DNA of 64,000 nucleotides from Thiomonas sp. FB-Cd (GTDB lineage Bacteria; Pseudomonadota; Gammaproteobacteria; Burkholderiales; Burkholderiaceae_C), in assembly GCF_000733775.1 (NCBI RefSeq), contig NZ_JPOE01000005.1:1240001-1304000 (forward strand), given 5' to 3'. Below, piece by piece: positions 34,144-43,998 of the stretch. The stretch's first letter is position 1. Each line of letters starts with the position of its first letter. The notes beneath the pieces are model-generated. The model had not been told where the DNA came from. It searched no databases and saw only the letters and a program-made list of their open reading frames with translations. The translations under genes and the position numbers were made by a program.

Positions 34144-34947
34144 TCAGACAAGCCGGTGCATGAGTGCAGGAAGGCTGGTGCGATGCTCGCTGATGCGCCC
34201 GGGGTCAAGTTGGGCGCTGACCACGCCCTCGCCTTCGGCCTGCATCGCGAGCACTTCGCCCCACGGGTCGATGATCATGCTGTGGCCCCAGGTGCGGCGC
34301 CCGTTCTCGTGACGGCCCCCCTGCGCGCTGGCAACCACATAAGCCAGGTTTTCGATGGCGCGTGCGCGCAGGAGCACTTCCCAATGCTTTTCGCCGGTCG
34401 TGTACGTGAATGCGGCGGGCACGAGGAAGGCGTCGCAGGGATCGGGTGTGGAGAGCTTGCGGTAAAGCTCGGGAAAGCGCAGGTCGTAACAGATCGACAG
34501 GCCCACGCGCAGCCCCTCGCAGTCGAACGCGACGGGTGCGTCACCAGGGGTGATGCTGTCGGCCTCGGCGTATCGCTCCTGTCCGCGCTGGAAGGCAAAT
34601 AGGTGCATCTTGTCGTAGCGCGCCACGCGATGGCCTTGCGGGTCGAACACCAAGGTGGCGTTGAGCACCCGTTGTGGATCAGGGCACGCGAGAGGCATGG
34701 AGCCACCGGCCAGCCACAATCCGTAGCGCTGCGCGCAATCGGCCAGGAAGGCTTGGATGGGCCCGGCCCCGAGCGGCTCGCGCGCGGCGACCTTGTCGGC
34801 CTCGCTGGCGCCCATGAGGCAAAAATATTCGGGCAACACGGCAAGGCGCGCGCCCTGCCTGGCGGCCTCGGCAAGCAGCGCATCGGCGCGCGCGAGATTG
34901 GTGTCGACCTTGGTGGTTGAAACCATTTGAATGGCGGCAACATGCAT
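34144..34947 (-). CDS. Carbon-nitrogen hydrolase (nitrilase superfamily, Nit1/deaminated-glutathione amidase type)
   Basis: A 267-residue amidase. The Glu-Lys-Cys catalytic triad is visible as E40 (VLPEYF), K113 (YDKMHLF) and C153 (SICYDLRFPEL). Members with this size and the DLRFPELYR text are Nit1-like enzymes that hydrolyse deaminated glutathione or omega-amides; which substrate applies here is not shown. It lies 48 bases after yhdP on the same strand, a neighbourhood common in betaproteobacteria. ATG 34947 is preceded by AGGACA. Confidence 0.88.
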   Translation of the reverse strand: MHVAAIQMVSTTKVDTNLARADALLAEAARQGARLAVLPEYFCLMGASEADKVAAREPLGAGPIQAFLADCAQRYGLWLAGGSMPLACPDPQRVLNATLVFDPQGHRVARYDKMHLFAFQRGQERYAEADSITPGDAPVAFDCEGLRVGLSICYDLRFPELYRKLSTPDPCDAFLVPAAFTYTTGEKHWEVLLRARAIENLAYVVASAQGGRHENGRRTWGHSMIIDPWGEVLAMQAEGEGVVSAQLDPGRISEHRTSLPALMHRLV

Positions 34948-34995
34948 GGCGTGTCCTGGGTTGGTCAATGTCGGTGGCGGCAAGGCGTAGCGGTC

Positions 34996-37900
34996 TCAGG
35001 GGGCAAGGGACGGTGCGGGCGTCTGCTGTGCCTGCTCGGCCCTGGATGCAGGAGAATTGGGGGCCTCAGAGCCCGTGGTCCTGTCGTCGCTGGCCGCGCG
35101 CACATCAGGTTTCGTCCACGTGCCGGTGACGTGGTAGCCGTACGTAAAAGCCTTCATCAGTGGTTTGCGCGCAATGAGCTGGGCAATGAATGTTCCCAGC
35201 CCGACGGCGGGGTTGACCAAAGCATAGGCGAGCGACGCCGAGCCCGCGTTGATCTCGGGCACCACGACCACATACAGATCCTGGGTTTCCCGTGCGAGAT
35301 CGGCACTTCCGTCGATAAACACGGTTGCCGCCACGCCACTCATCTTGAAATTGTTGGTCCTGGCCACGCCGTCGCGTAGTTGCACGTCGGCGCCGACCTT
35401 GTCAAAGACGAAACCGGACTCAAACAGGTCGCTGAAATTGAACAGCAATCGACGAGGCAGGCTTTGCAGGCTGAGCACGCCCAGCAGCTTGGCGATCCCC
35501 GGATCGGCCTTGAGGAACTGTCCCTTGCCAAGATCGACACTGAGCTGCCCCGAAAGCGTGGGGTAGTCGATCGACAAAGGTGAGCCGATCCACGAAACCG
35601 TGCCCTGCATCGATCCCTTTCCCCCCTTGAGGAGTCCGGGCTTGCCTAGGCGCCCAAGGAGCTCACCTGCATCCTGGATCACAAGCCTGAAGCCAATGGC
35701 CATGCGCCGCGGGGCGGCTCCGCCCGATGCGTGCGCGCCTGATCCCGGGGCTGGCGGGTCCGTGGCCACCCAGTCTCCGCTGCCGGTGACCGTGGCTTCG
35801 GGCGCGGCCAGCGAGAAGCTGTTGAGCCGCCATTCCTTCACCCCGCCAACGTCACGATTGGTGGCGCGCACATCCAGACGACTGAAGCGGTGCCCATGCA
35901 GATCCACATCGTCGGCCACCACGTTCAATGCCGGCATGCTCCGGGGCTGGCGTTCCAGAAGGCGCTCCACATCGGGGTCAGCGCTCTTGGGCAGGCTCAA
36001 ATGCGACAGGCGCGCCGTGATGCTTCCGGGGGCCTCGCCCTTGCCCATTTGCCATGCCACGTAACCGGCGACCTGTTTGCTATCCAGATTGGCCTGCCAC
36101 AAGGAACCGGCTCGTGTCGCGCCGAGCACGACGTCATCGAAAAGCCGATCAGACACGGTCAACTGGCCCACCCGAAGCGAAAGCATCTGGGGCAGATAGC
36201 CCAACAAGTCAGCGGGCGGGGCCTGCCCTGGCGGCACCGCCTGAGCGCCTGTCGAGACGGACAGCGCGCGCTGCCAGGCGTCAAGGTCCAGCAGAGGCAG
36301 TCGCACATTTGCCTGAACGCCCTGCGTGGGGTTTGGCACCTCAGCCTGCACCCCCAACGCAATGCCGCCGCTTTGTAAGGTCGCTCCCTGTGGCGTGATG
36401 TGGCGCACGAACTGCGCGCGCAAATCGCCGCCGAGGTCGATGCGCCACACGCTCCGTGGAGGCCCTGCTGCAGCGGACGAGACCGATTGGTCGAAGCGCA
36501 GCGTGTCGGTCGCCGCCGCCGCCTTACCCAGTGGCGGGGGCAGATCGATGGCCATACCGACCATGCTGCTCTGCAGCTGCACTTGGGGTTGCGTGCCTTC
36601 GGCAGTGGGCGTCGTGCCGATGCGGGCGGTGAACTGCGTGCTGCCTTGCAGATGGCGCATCAGCTCGCGCCATGGCGCCAGACGCGGCGCAGCCTTCAAC
36701 GCGCGTGCGCTGACGGTGCCGCTGGCATCGAGCTGTAGCGGCTTGCCGGCGCGCTGCCCACCGGCCAACTGCAAAGGCCCTCCGAGAAAATTCTGGGCCG
36801 TGGCGCGCAGGCTAAAGCCGGTGTCGCTAAAGTCAACCGTGCCACGTACGCCATCGAACGGCGGCAGGATGGGCATGTAGTCCAGCTGGTTGCCCAGCAG
36901 GTTGACCTGGCCCTGCACCGTGCTGCGCTTCAGGTCCAGTATGGGCAGCACCAGCGCCAGGTTGGCCTGCAAGGGGCCGCTGGCCTGGGCCTGCGTGAGG
37001 GCGTGACCAAGCATGGCGTCCAGCGGACTCTCGCGCAGGTAGCGCAGCGCATCCGAGGCTTGCGCCTGTACCTGGCCGCGCGCTGAAAGCACGGGTTTGG
37101 AGAAGTCGGGCAGGCTGATCTGGACATTGCGCAGGTTTGCGCCGAACACATGGGCTGAGGCTCCGCGGATCTGCAGGCCCTGGCCTGTGCATTCGAGCAG
37201 GCCCGCTATGTTCGTGAACGCGGGCCATGTGGCGTTGGCGTGCACGTCCTGGGGTTGCGCTGGCTCCTGTTTGGCCAGGATGCGCACCGGCGCTGCATTG
37301 AAGGCGCCGTCCACGATGCGCGCCGTGACCGAGAACACACCACTTCCGGGTTTTTTGAACGGAAAGTCGGCTAGAGGGCCTTGTACGATGAAGCGCACGT
37401 CGTTCGAGCTGCCGCCTGCGATGGCGGTGCGAAGGTACTCGCGCGTCCCCTCAGGAATGCCCAGCGGCAAGTACTTCGGCACCGCGCGCGCCTCGGCGCG
37501 GTCCAGACGGGCGGTAAGGTTGAGCAGGCCTGGCCCTCGAGCGAGCGTTTGGTAGTGCAGACTTGCGGTGCCGCTGGCATCCGGCGTGGAGAGTTGCAGC
37601 TTGGCGGCTTGCACGCTCCACTGTCCGTCTGGCGTACGGCTCCAGCTCAGCGTTGTGGCCAGATTCTCCACCGGGAGGCGCTCGGCCTCGAAGATTGTCG
37701 GCAAAGCGATGGCGCCCCGCCGCATCGTCAGCTGGGCTTGCCCGCCGGTCTGGTCGGCCTGGATGCGCCCGCTCAGGTTCTGCACGCCAGGCAGGTCGCG
37801 CGGAAGGTGCGCGCCATCGCCCTGTGGCGCCTCAGCCACCGCGGCGGGGGCAGATCCGGCCCCTGACGGTGTGCTGGCGCCGGGCCGCGGCGCATTGGTG

Positions 37901-39240
37901 ATGCCCGCGGCAGGGCTGTTCCAGCCCAAGCCGGTAAATGCGATCTGCAGTTTGTACTGTGCAGGCAGGGTTGCGGGTGCCCTACCGGCGGGGTCTTGCC
38001 AGGAGGCCATGAGGCTGTCGATCCGGCCTTGCGGCTGCAGTTGGGACAGGCGTTCATGCCAGGTGGCCGGTAGCGGCAATTGCGCCGCGACCGCGTCCAG
38101 GGCTTGCAGATCGAGCGGCCCGGTGCGCAAGCTTCCGCTTGCACCTTGTCCAGGCGCGTTCTGCCAGCGCAATGTGGCATCGAGCGCCGGCAGGCCTGCG
38201 CCTTGTGGGGTGTTGAACTGCAGAGCGCTTGCACTGATCTGGAATCCACCCGGAAGGGGCTTGCCGGTCATGCGTCCGCTCAGGTCGGTTAAGGCCAATG
38301 GCGGCAAGGATGGGGCGAGTCTTGCCTGGGCGTCGTGCAGGGCAACAAGCGCCGTTGCCTGGCTGAGCGTGTATTGCGTGCCCACGTCCACCCAGGCTTG
38401 CAGCGAACCGCGACCTCCCACAACTTGCGCTGGCAGCGGCGTGTAGCGCGCGAGCTGACCCAGGTCCACGCGTGGCCAGCTGGCCCAGAGCTGCCCGTGC
38501 CAGCGGGCGAAATCCGCCGTGTGGCGCAGAAACAGCGGCTGATGAAAGTCGGCCCGCACGTCCACGGGCGTGCCCAGCTCCGGTGGTGGCGTGGCCTGAA
38601 GCGCCGCGCGGTGCTGCAGCTGGGTGTTGCGTAAGTCGAGGTTGACGTCGCGCAGGATCAGCGGCGCTTCACCACGTGCCGCATCGACCCAGGTGATCTG
38701 GCCATGCTGAATCAGGATCTGGTCTTGCTCGAACAACCAGTCCGCGAAGCGCTGCGCTGCGCCACTGCCGGGGGCGTTCAGGTCGAACCGGATGCCACCC
38801 ACGTCCAGATGCGCGGGATCCGTTCGCACAATGGTCAGTTGCGGCCCGCTGATGGCGAGCTGCTCAAAGCTCAGTTGCAGGCGCGGTAGGCTCTTCCACG
38901 ACGGTAGGGCCTCCACCGAGGCAAAGCGCAGCGCCGGCTGGCCCTGGGGGTTGTCGATCACCAGATCACGCAGCGATAGCGTGGGCAAAAGGCCAGTCCA
39001 CTGGCTTTGCACAGCGCCAATGTGCACGCGCAGTCCCAGCGCACGGGTGCTGGCCTGCTCCATCCAGGGCACGAACGCCTGGGCGTTGGGCAGCACGGCA
39101 TAGCGCAGGGTCAGCAGCCCTGCGCCGAGAAGCAGATAGCAGCCGAACACGAGGGTGATGGCTGCTTCCAGCAGGCGTGTGGCCAGTTTGAGGGAGATGT
39201 GCAGGGCAGACACGGGCGGGTTCTCGCTGGGTTGGTCCAT
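34996..39240 (-). CDS. YhdP-family AsmA-like envelope protein
   Basis: A very large (1414-residue) protein with an N-terminal membrane anchor (about residues 17-45, LKLATRLLEAAITLVFGCYLLLGAGLLTL). The long periplasmic part is built of repeated beta-sheet units, as in the DUF3971/AsmA-like group. In E. coli YhdP acts in phospholipid transport to the outer membrane with TamB and YdbH. The late conserved core LSVDLGKGQFLKADPG is present, with LGVLSLQSLPRRL following shortly after. The tail (about 1380-1414) is low-complexity. The start at 39240 places the anchor at the N-terminus; the longer frame would overlap glnE. Confidence 0.92.
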   Translation of the reverse strand: MDQPSENPPVSALHISLKLATRLLEAAITLVFGCYLLLGAGLLTLRYAVLPNAQAFVPWMEQASTRALGLRVHIGAVQSQWTGLLPTLSLRDLVIDNPQGQPALRFASVEALPSWKSLPRLQLSFEQLAISGPQLTIVRTDPAHLDVGGIRFDLNAPGSGAAQRFADWLFEQDQILIQHGQITWVDAARGEAPLILRDVNLDLRNTQLQHRAALQATPPPELGTPVDVRADFHQPLFLRHTADFARWHGQLWASWPRVDLGQLARYTPLPAQVVGGRGSLQAWVDVGTQYTLSQATALVALHDAQARLAPSLPPLALTDLSGRMTGKPLPGGFQISASALQFNTPQGAGLPALDATLRWQNAPGQGASGSLRTGPLDLQALDAVAAQLPLPATWHERLSQLQPQGRIDSLMASWQDPAGRAPATLPAQYKLQIAFTGLGWNSPAAGITNAPRPGASTPSGAGSAPAAVAEAPQGDGAHLPRDLPGVQNLSGRIQADQTGGQAQLTMRRGAIALPTIFEAERLPVENLATTLSWSRTPDGQWSVQAAKLQLSTPDASGTASLHYQTLARGPGLLNLTARLDRAEARAVPKYLPLGIPEGTREYLRTAIAGGSSNDVRFIVQGPLADFPFKKPGSGVFSVTARIVDGAFNAAPVRILAKQEPAQPQDVHANATWPAFTNIAGLLECTGQGLQIRGASAHVFGANLRNVQISLPDFSKPVLSARGQVQAQASDALRYLRESPLDAMLGHALTQAQASGPLQANLALVLPILDLKRSTVQGQVNLLGNQLDYMPILPPFDGVRGTVDFSDTGFSLRATAQNFLGGPLQLAGGQRAGKPLQLDASGTVSARALKAAPRLAPWRELMRHLQGSTQFTARIGTTPTAEGTQPQVQLQSSMVGMAIDLPPPLGKAAAATDTLRFDQSVSSAAAGPPRSVWRIDLGGDLRAQFVRHITPQGATLQSGGIALGVQAEVPNPTQGVQANVRLPLLDLDAWQRALSVSTGAQAVPPGQAPPADLLGYLPQMLSLRVGQLTVSDRLFDDVVLGATRAGSLWQANLDSKQVAGYVAWQMGKGEAPGSITARLSHLSLPKSADPDVERLLERQPRSMPALNVVADDVDLHGHRFSRLDVRATNRDVGGVKEWRLNSFSLAAPEATVTGSGDWVATDPPAPGSGAHASGGAAPRRMAIGFRLVIQDAGELLGRLGKPGLLKGGKGSMQGTVSWIGSPLSIDYPTLSGQLSVDLGKGQFLKADPGIAKLLGVLSLQSLPRRLLFNFSDLFESGFVFDKVGADVQLRDGVARTNNFKMSGVAATVFIDGSADLARETQDLYVVVVPEINAGSASLAYALVNPAVGLGTFIAQLIARKPLMKAFTYGYHVTGTWTKPDVRAASDDRTTGSEAPNSPASRAEQAQQTPAPSLAP

Positions 39241-39406
39241 GGTAGTGAACGCGAGCATCACCCCTGCGCGGACAGGCCAGCCTTGCTTGACCCTGAGCAA
39301 GGCGGGCCCTTGTTGGCAAGACCCGGCCCGAGCAAAGGGCGCATTCCTGCAATATGCTGCGGCCATCATCAACCGTTGGCGAAGGACCGGGGGTCCCGAC
39401 TCGCTC

Positions 39407-42166
39407 ATGCAACTCGACGCGTATTCCCGCTTTTACCGCCGCCACGCGGGTCGTTTCGACGATGTTCTCGCGCTGTGGCAGCCGGGTTTGCCCAGTCGGG
39501 CCGAGATCGACGCTGCGGTCCAGGCGCTGCGGGGCAGCCATCCGCTTGGCGCGGCCCTGCGGCGCGTGCGCAATGCGTTGATGCTGCGTCTCGCGGAGCA
39601 GGACCTGCTCTCGGGTGCACCACTCGTTGCGGTGTGCCGTTGCATAAGCGACATGGCTGAAAGCGCCATTGCCCACGCCCTGCACCAAGCCGATGCGGAG
39701 CTTGTTGCGCGCCACGGGGTGCCGCGCACGCCCGAGGGGGCGCAGGCCCAGTTTCTGGTCGTGGGCATGGGCAAGTTGGGCGGGTACGAGCTCAATGTGT
39801 CATCCGACATCGACTTGGTGTTCGTCTACGATCAGGACGGGCAGAGCGACGGCGCTGTACCGCTGTCCAATTTCGAGTACTTTGCGCAGGTCGTGCGCCG
39901 GCTCGTCCCATTGCTTTCGGACATGACCGAAGACGGCTTCGTGTTTCGCGTCGACACCCGGTTGCGGCCCAACGGTGACAGCGGTCCACCCGTGGTGAGC
40001 CTGGCCATGCTCGAAGAGTATTTCCAGGTCCAGGGCCGGGAGTGGGAGCGCTTTGCCTGGCTCAAGAGCCGGGTGGTATCCCCGGTGGATGCCAGTCAGG
40101 CCCAGGTGGCGCTGCATGCGCTCGACGGCGTGGTCGAGCCCTTCGTGTGGCGCCGGTACCTCGACTTTGCCATGCTTGAAGCCCTTCGCGGATTGCACCG
40201 ACAAATCCGGGCTGAGGCGACCCGTCGCGCTACAGCCCGGCCCGACCGCGCGAACGACGTCAAGCTCGGGCGCGGCGGTATCCGGGAAATCGAATTCATC
40301 GTGCAGCTTTTGCAGATTGTGCGCGGTGGGCGCATGCCGCAGATCCGCAACCGCAACACCTTGCAGTCTTTGCCGCTGCTTGTCCAAGCTGGCTTGCTGC
40401 AGGCTGACACAGCATCCAAACTGGCCGAGAGCTACATCTTTTTGCGACAGTTGGAGCATCGCATCCAATACCTGGATGACGCGCAGACCCATAGCCTGCC
40501 CACTGATGACGCCGACCTCGAGCAACTCGCGCACGCGATGGGCCCGCAACTCTCCGCTGCGCATCTTCAGTCCAAACGCCCGGTGTGTGCATTGCTGAGC
40601 GCACTGGACGCGGTGCGCGAATTCGTGGCCGGAGAGTTCGATGCGCTGTTGCATACGGGGCCACGTTGCGTGGGTTGCAAGAAGCCGGCCGAAAGCCTCG
40701 ACGCGCTGCGCCATAGCCTGGCCAAGTCAGGAATTGCCGGCGAGGCCAGCCATGCGCGCCTTAAGGCTCTGGAACAGTCGCCCCGTTATGCAGCCCTGTC
40801 GGATGCCGGAAGGGGACGCATGCTCCGCGTGATCGAGCGCGGCATTGCGATCGCTGCCAGCAGCCGCGATGCAGACTTGACGCTGGCGCGCCTGCTCGAC
40901 GTCCTGGAGGCCATCGGGCGGCGTGAAACCTATCTGGCTTTCTTCGCGGAGCAGCCTCAGGCGCTGACCCGACTCATGAGCGCTCTGGAAGCGTCGAGTT
41001 GGGCCGCCGATTACATCAAGCGCAACCCCATGGTGGTGGATGAGCTTCTTGACGCGCCGCGCGAGCGCTTCAGCGCACGGGATTGTGTCGAGCAGTGCGA
41101 GCAACAGCGCGCGCGCCTCGTGCAGCGTGCCACCTGGGATGCAGGCGAGGGTTTGGACATCCTCCGGCGGGGCTTTCACACGGAGCTGTTCCGCACGCTT
41201 GTGCGCGACCTTGCAGGCCAACTGACGGTGGAGCAGGTGGCCGACGAGATTTCGGGCTTGGCCGATGCCATCATCGGTGTGGCCATTCGCTGGTGCTGGG
41301 GCGAGATGCCGCGCCGCCATCGTGAACAACCGGCCTTTGCGGTCATTGCCTATGGCAAGCTTGGGGGCAAGGAGCTGGGCTATGGAAGCGATCTGGATGT
41401 CGTGTTCCTGTTCGACGACTCCCACCCCGACGCTCCTGAGCGCTATGGCAATTTCGCGAGAAAGCTTGTGTGGTGGCTTACGGCGTCCACTCCGGCAGGC
41501 GGATTGTTCGAGATCGATACCCGCCTGCGCCCCAACGGCAACGCGGGCCTGCTGGTGACGACACTCGTCGCCTTTGAGCAATACCAGCTCGGCCGCGGCA
41601 GCAACACCGCCTGGACCTGGGAGCATCAGGCACTCACCCGGGCACGGTTTTGTGCGGGCGACGCAGCGCTCGGCGCGCGCTTCGAGATGATCCGCGAGCG
41701 GGTGCTGCGCATGCCGCGGGACAGGGCGGCGCTGCAAGCAGAGATATTGGCCATGCGGCACAAGGTCGCTGAGGGGCACCCGAACCGTACCGGCTTGTTC
41801 GATCTCAAGCACGATGAGGGCGGCATGGTGGACGTGGAATTCGCCGTGCAGGCACTGGTTTTGGAATACGCACCGGTTTATCCCGAACTTGTGGCGAATG
41901 CGGGAAACATTGCCTTGCTGCAGATCGCCGAGCGCTTGGGCCTTTTGCCCGCAGGCCTTGGTCAGAGGGCGGCCGACGCTTACCGGAACTTGCGCCGGCT
42001 GCAGCACCAAGCCCGCCTGAGCGGGGCAAAGCACGCGGCCCATGTCGAGTCTGAAGACGTGAGCCGTGAGCGGGCCGCGGTGCGCGCCCTGACGGCCATC
42101 GTGCTGGGCACGCCATCGGAGCCGCAGCCCACGGCTCCGCAACAACCGAGCACGCTTCCCGCCTGA
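39407..42166 (+). CDS. glnE: Bifunctional glutamine synthetase adenylyltransferase/adenylyl-removing enzyme
   Basis: A 919-residue enzyme that adds and removes AMP on glutamine synthetase in response to PII and glutamine. Two nucleotidyltransferase domains are visible, VVGMGKLGGYELNVSSDIDL in the N-terminal half and YGKLGGKELGYGSDLDVVFL in the C-terminal half. Each has the G-G-x-E-L and D-x-D pattern followed by DTRLRPNG. Length is normal. It is divergent from yhdP, and tal follows 60 bases downstream. With glnK/amtB it completes part of the nitrogen-control circuit in this window. Confidence 0.96.
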   Translation: MQLDAYSRFYRRHAGRFDDVLALWQPGLPSRAEIDAAVQALRGSHPLGAALRRVRNALMLRLAEQDLLSGAPLVAVCRCISDMAESAIAHALHQADAELVARHGVPRTPEGAQAQFLVVGMGKLGGYELNVSSDIDLVFVYDQDGQSDGAVPLSNFEYFAQVVRRLVPLLSDMTEDGFVFRVDTRLRPNGDSGPPVVSLAMLEEYFQVQGREWERFAWLKSRVVSPVDASQAQVALHALDGVVEPFVWRRYLDFAMLEALRGLHRQIRAEATRRATARPDRANDVKLGRGGIREIEFIVQLLQIVRGGRMPQIRNRNTLQSLPLLVQAGLLQADTASKLAESYIFLRQLEHRIQYLDDAQTHSLPTDDADLEQLAHAMGPQLSAAHLQSKRPVCALLSALDAVREFVAGEFDALLHTGPRCVGCKKPAESLDALRHSLAKSGIAGEASHARLKALEQSPRYAALSDAGRGRMLRVIERGIAIAASSRDADLTLARLLDVLEAIGRRETYLAFFAEQPQALTRLMSALEASSWAADYIKRNPMVVDELLDAPRERFSARDCVEQCEQQRARLVQRATWDAGEGLDILRRGFHTELFRTLVRDLAGQLTVEQVADEISGLADAIIGVAIRWCWGEMPRRHREQPAFAVIAYGKLGGKELGYGSDLDVVFLFDDSHPDAPERYGNFARKLVWWLTASTPAGGLFEIDTRLRPNGNAGLLVTTLVAFEQYQLGRGSNTAWTWEHQALTRARFCAGDAALGARFEMIRERVLRMPRDRAALQAEILAMRHKVAEGHPNRTGLFDLKHDEGGMVDVEFAVQALVLEYAPVYPELVANAGNIALLQIAERLGLLPAGLGQRAADAYRNLRRLQHQARLSGAKHAAHVESEDVSRERAAVRALTAIVLGTPSEPQPTAPQQPSTLPA

Positions 42167-42226
42167 AGGCGCTCGTGCCCGCCAGGAAGGGGGAATGCGC
42201 GGGCAAATGTTCACTACGATGCAACC

Positions 42227-43177
42227 ATGAATAGCCTGCAAGCTTTGCGTCACGTCAGCGCAATCGTGGCCGACACCGCGGAATACCTGCAATTGCCACG
42301 CCTGCAGCCACAAGATGCAACCACGAACCCGAGCCTCGTGCTGCGCGCCACACGCCAGCGCGAATACGCCCCATTGCTGGCCTTGCCCGAGGTGCGCGAG
42401 GATGTGCGCGACAACCCGGACGCAGCGATGGATCGTCTTCTGGTGCGTTTTGGCTGCGAGATCCTCGAGCGCATTCCCGGCCGGGTGTCCACCGAGGTCG
42501 ACGCGCGACTCTCGCACGACTGTGAGGCGACAGTCAAGCGCGCGCACCGGATCCATGCGCTTTATGCGGCGCAGGGCGTGGCGCGCGAACGCGTGTTGAT
42601 CAAGATCGCCTCCACCTGGGCCGGGATCGAGGCCGCGCGCAGGCTCGGGGCCGATGGCATTGCGTGCAACATGACCCTGCTGTTTTCCTTTGTTCAGGCG
42701 CGGGCCTGCGCGGCCGCTGATGTGCAGCTGATTTCGCCCTTCGTCGGGCGCATCACCGACTGGTATCGGACGCAGGCAGGAGAGGCTTGGGACGCGCAGG
42801 CCATGCGCGGGCCGGGCGATCCGGGTGTGCGTGCCCTGTTGCGTATCTGGCGTTTCTACAAGTCGCGGGGCATCGGCACCGAAGTGATGGGCGCAAGCTT
42901 TCGCGACACGGCACAAATCGAGGCACTCGCCGGGTGCGATCTGCTCACGATTGCCCCGGCACTGCTCGAGACCCTGGCGCAATCCGACGACCCGATGCCG
43001 CGCCGACTTGACCCCGAGCAAGCCGGCGACCCCGAGGACGACAGGCCCCTTGCCCTGACGCAGGCGGCGTTCGATGCGGCACTGGCGACGGACGTCATGG
43101 GTGCGGCGAAACTGAGCGAGGGCATCGCGCAGTTTTCTGCCGACACTGTGGCATTGCTGGACCTTTTGCAACGCTGA
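42227..43177 (+). CDS. tal: Transaldolase
   Basis: A 316-residue TalB-type enzyme of the pentose phosphate pathway. The Schiff-base lysine is K126 in RVLIKIASTWAGIEAARRL. ATTNPSLVLRA near the N-terminus and CNMTLLFSFVQARACA further on are standard. It is on the same strand as glnE and rsmE and near the cbb operon, so it can share sugar phosphates with the Calvin cycle, although it is not in that operon. Confidence 0.96.
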   Translation: MNSLQALRHVSAIVADTAEYLQLPRLQPQDATTNPSLVLRATRQREYAPLLALPEVREDVRDNPDAAMDRLLVRFGCEILERIPGRVSTEVDARLSHDCEATVKRAHRIHALYAAQGVARERVLIKIASTWAGIEAARRLGADGIACNMTLLFSFVQARACAAADVQLISPFVGRITDWYRTQAGEAWDAQAMRGPGDPGVRALLRIWRFYKSRGIGTEVMGASFRDTAQIEALAGCDLLTIAPALLETLAQSDDPMPRRLDPEQAGDPEDDRPLALTQAAFDAALATDVMGAAKLSEGIAQFSADTVALLDLLQR

Positions 43178-43218
43178 GCCGCGAAGCTGTTTCGCTGATT
43201 TCTTCCAGAGTGCCTTCC

Positions 43219-43998
43219 GTGCCCCGACTGCATCTGCCAGGTCCGATCGCTGCGGGTGTGCTTGACGTGCCGGCAGACACAGTTCGCCATTTGCATGCGT
43301 TGCGGCTGCGTCCGGGGGACGAATTCCATGTGTTCGACGGGCGTGGTGGCGAGTGGGAGGCGCGGCTTGTTTCGACGGCAGGCCCGGCGCGCGCCGAGAT
43401 CCTTCGCCATGTGCCGATTGAGCGAGAGCTGCCGTGGGCTGTGACACTGGCCGTGGGTATGCCCGCCAACGACCGCATGGATTGGCTGGTGGAAAAGGCG
43501 ACCGAAATGGGGGTTGCAGCGCTCCAGCCCTTGATGACTGTGCGCAGTGTGCTGCGCCTGGAGGGTGAACGAGCCGCGCGCCGGGTTGCGCATTGGCAGG
43601 CAGTCGTCGTTGCAGCATGCGAGCAGTGCGGGCGTAACCGCATACCCGAGGTCCGGCCGGTCCTTTCGCTTCAGAGCTGGCTTGCGACTTTGCCGGCCTT
43701 TGACGGCAGCGATCCGGCAGGGCGCGCACGGTGCTTGCTGGCGGCGCCGCGCGAGGGGCACGCCGCGCCATTTGCGGTTTGGGCGACCCGATATGAAGCA
43801 AGCCTGCAGGCAGATTCCCTGGCTGCGCGCTCGATCCTGGCGTTGAGCGGCCCGGAGGGTGGCCTGGACCCCGAGGAAGCGGCGCGAGCGCGGGCCGCGG
43901 GCTTTGCGCCGGTCAGTCTCGGCTCGCGCGTGCTGCGCGCCGAGACTGCGCCGCTGGTTTTTCTGGCGGCGTGTGGGGGGCTGGCGCCGCAAGATTGA
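43219..43998 (+). CDS. rsmE: 16S rRNA (uracil-1498-N3)-methyltransferase
   Basis: A 259-residue SPOUT-class methyltransferase. It has the N-terminal PUA-like part (HLPGPIAAGVLDVPADTVRHL) and the knotted SAM-binding C-terminus with ILALSGPEGGLDPEE and VSLGSRVLRAETAPL. The GTG at 43219 gives MPRLHLPG, the usual family opening; a GTG at 43210 adds three residues. Its last 86 bases overlap the convergent cbbR gene. Confidence 0.93.
   Translation: MPRLHLPGPIAAGVLDVPADTVRHLHALRLRPGDEFHVFDGRGGEWEARLVSTAGPARAEILRHVPIERELPWAVTLAVGMPANDRMDWLVEKATEMGVAALQPLMTVRSVLRLEGERAARRVAHWQAVVVAACEQCGRNRIPEVRPVLSLQSWLATLPAFDGSDPAGRARCLLAAPREGHAAPFAVWATRYEASLQADSLAARSILALSGPEGGLDPEEAARARAAGFAPVSLGSRVLRAETAPLVFLAACGGLAPQD

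Noticed and set aside
40727..43801. 1024-codon minus-strand frame spanning glnE, tal and rsmE
   Set aside because: Covers three well-recognised plus-strand genes; no domain is visible in its translation.
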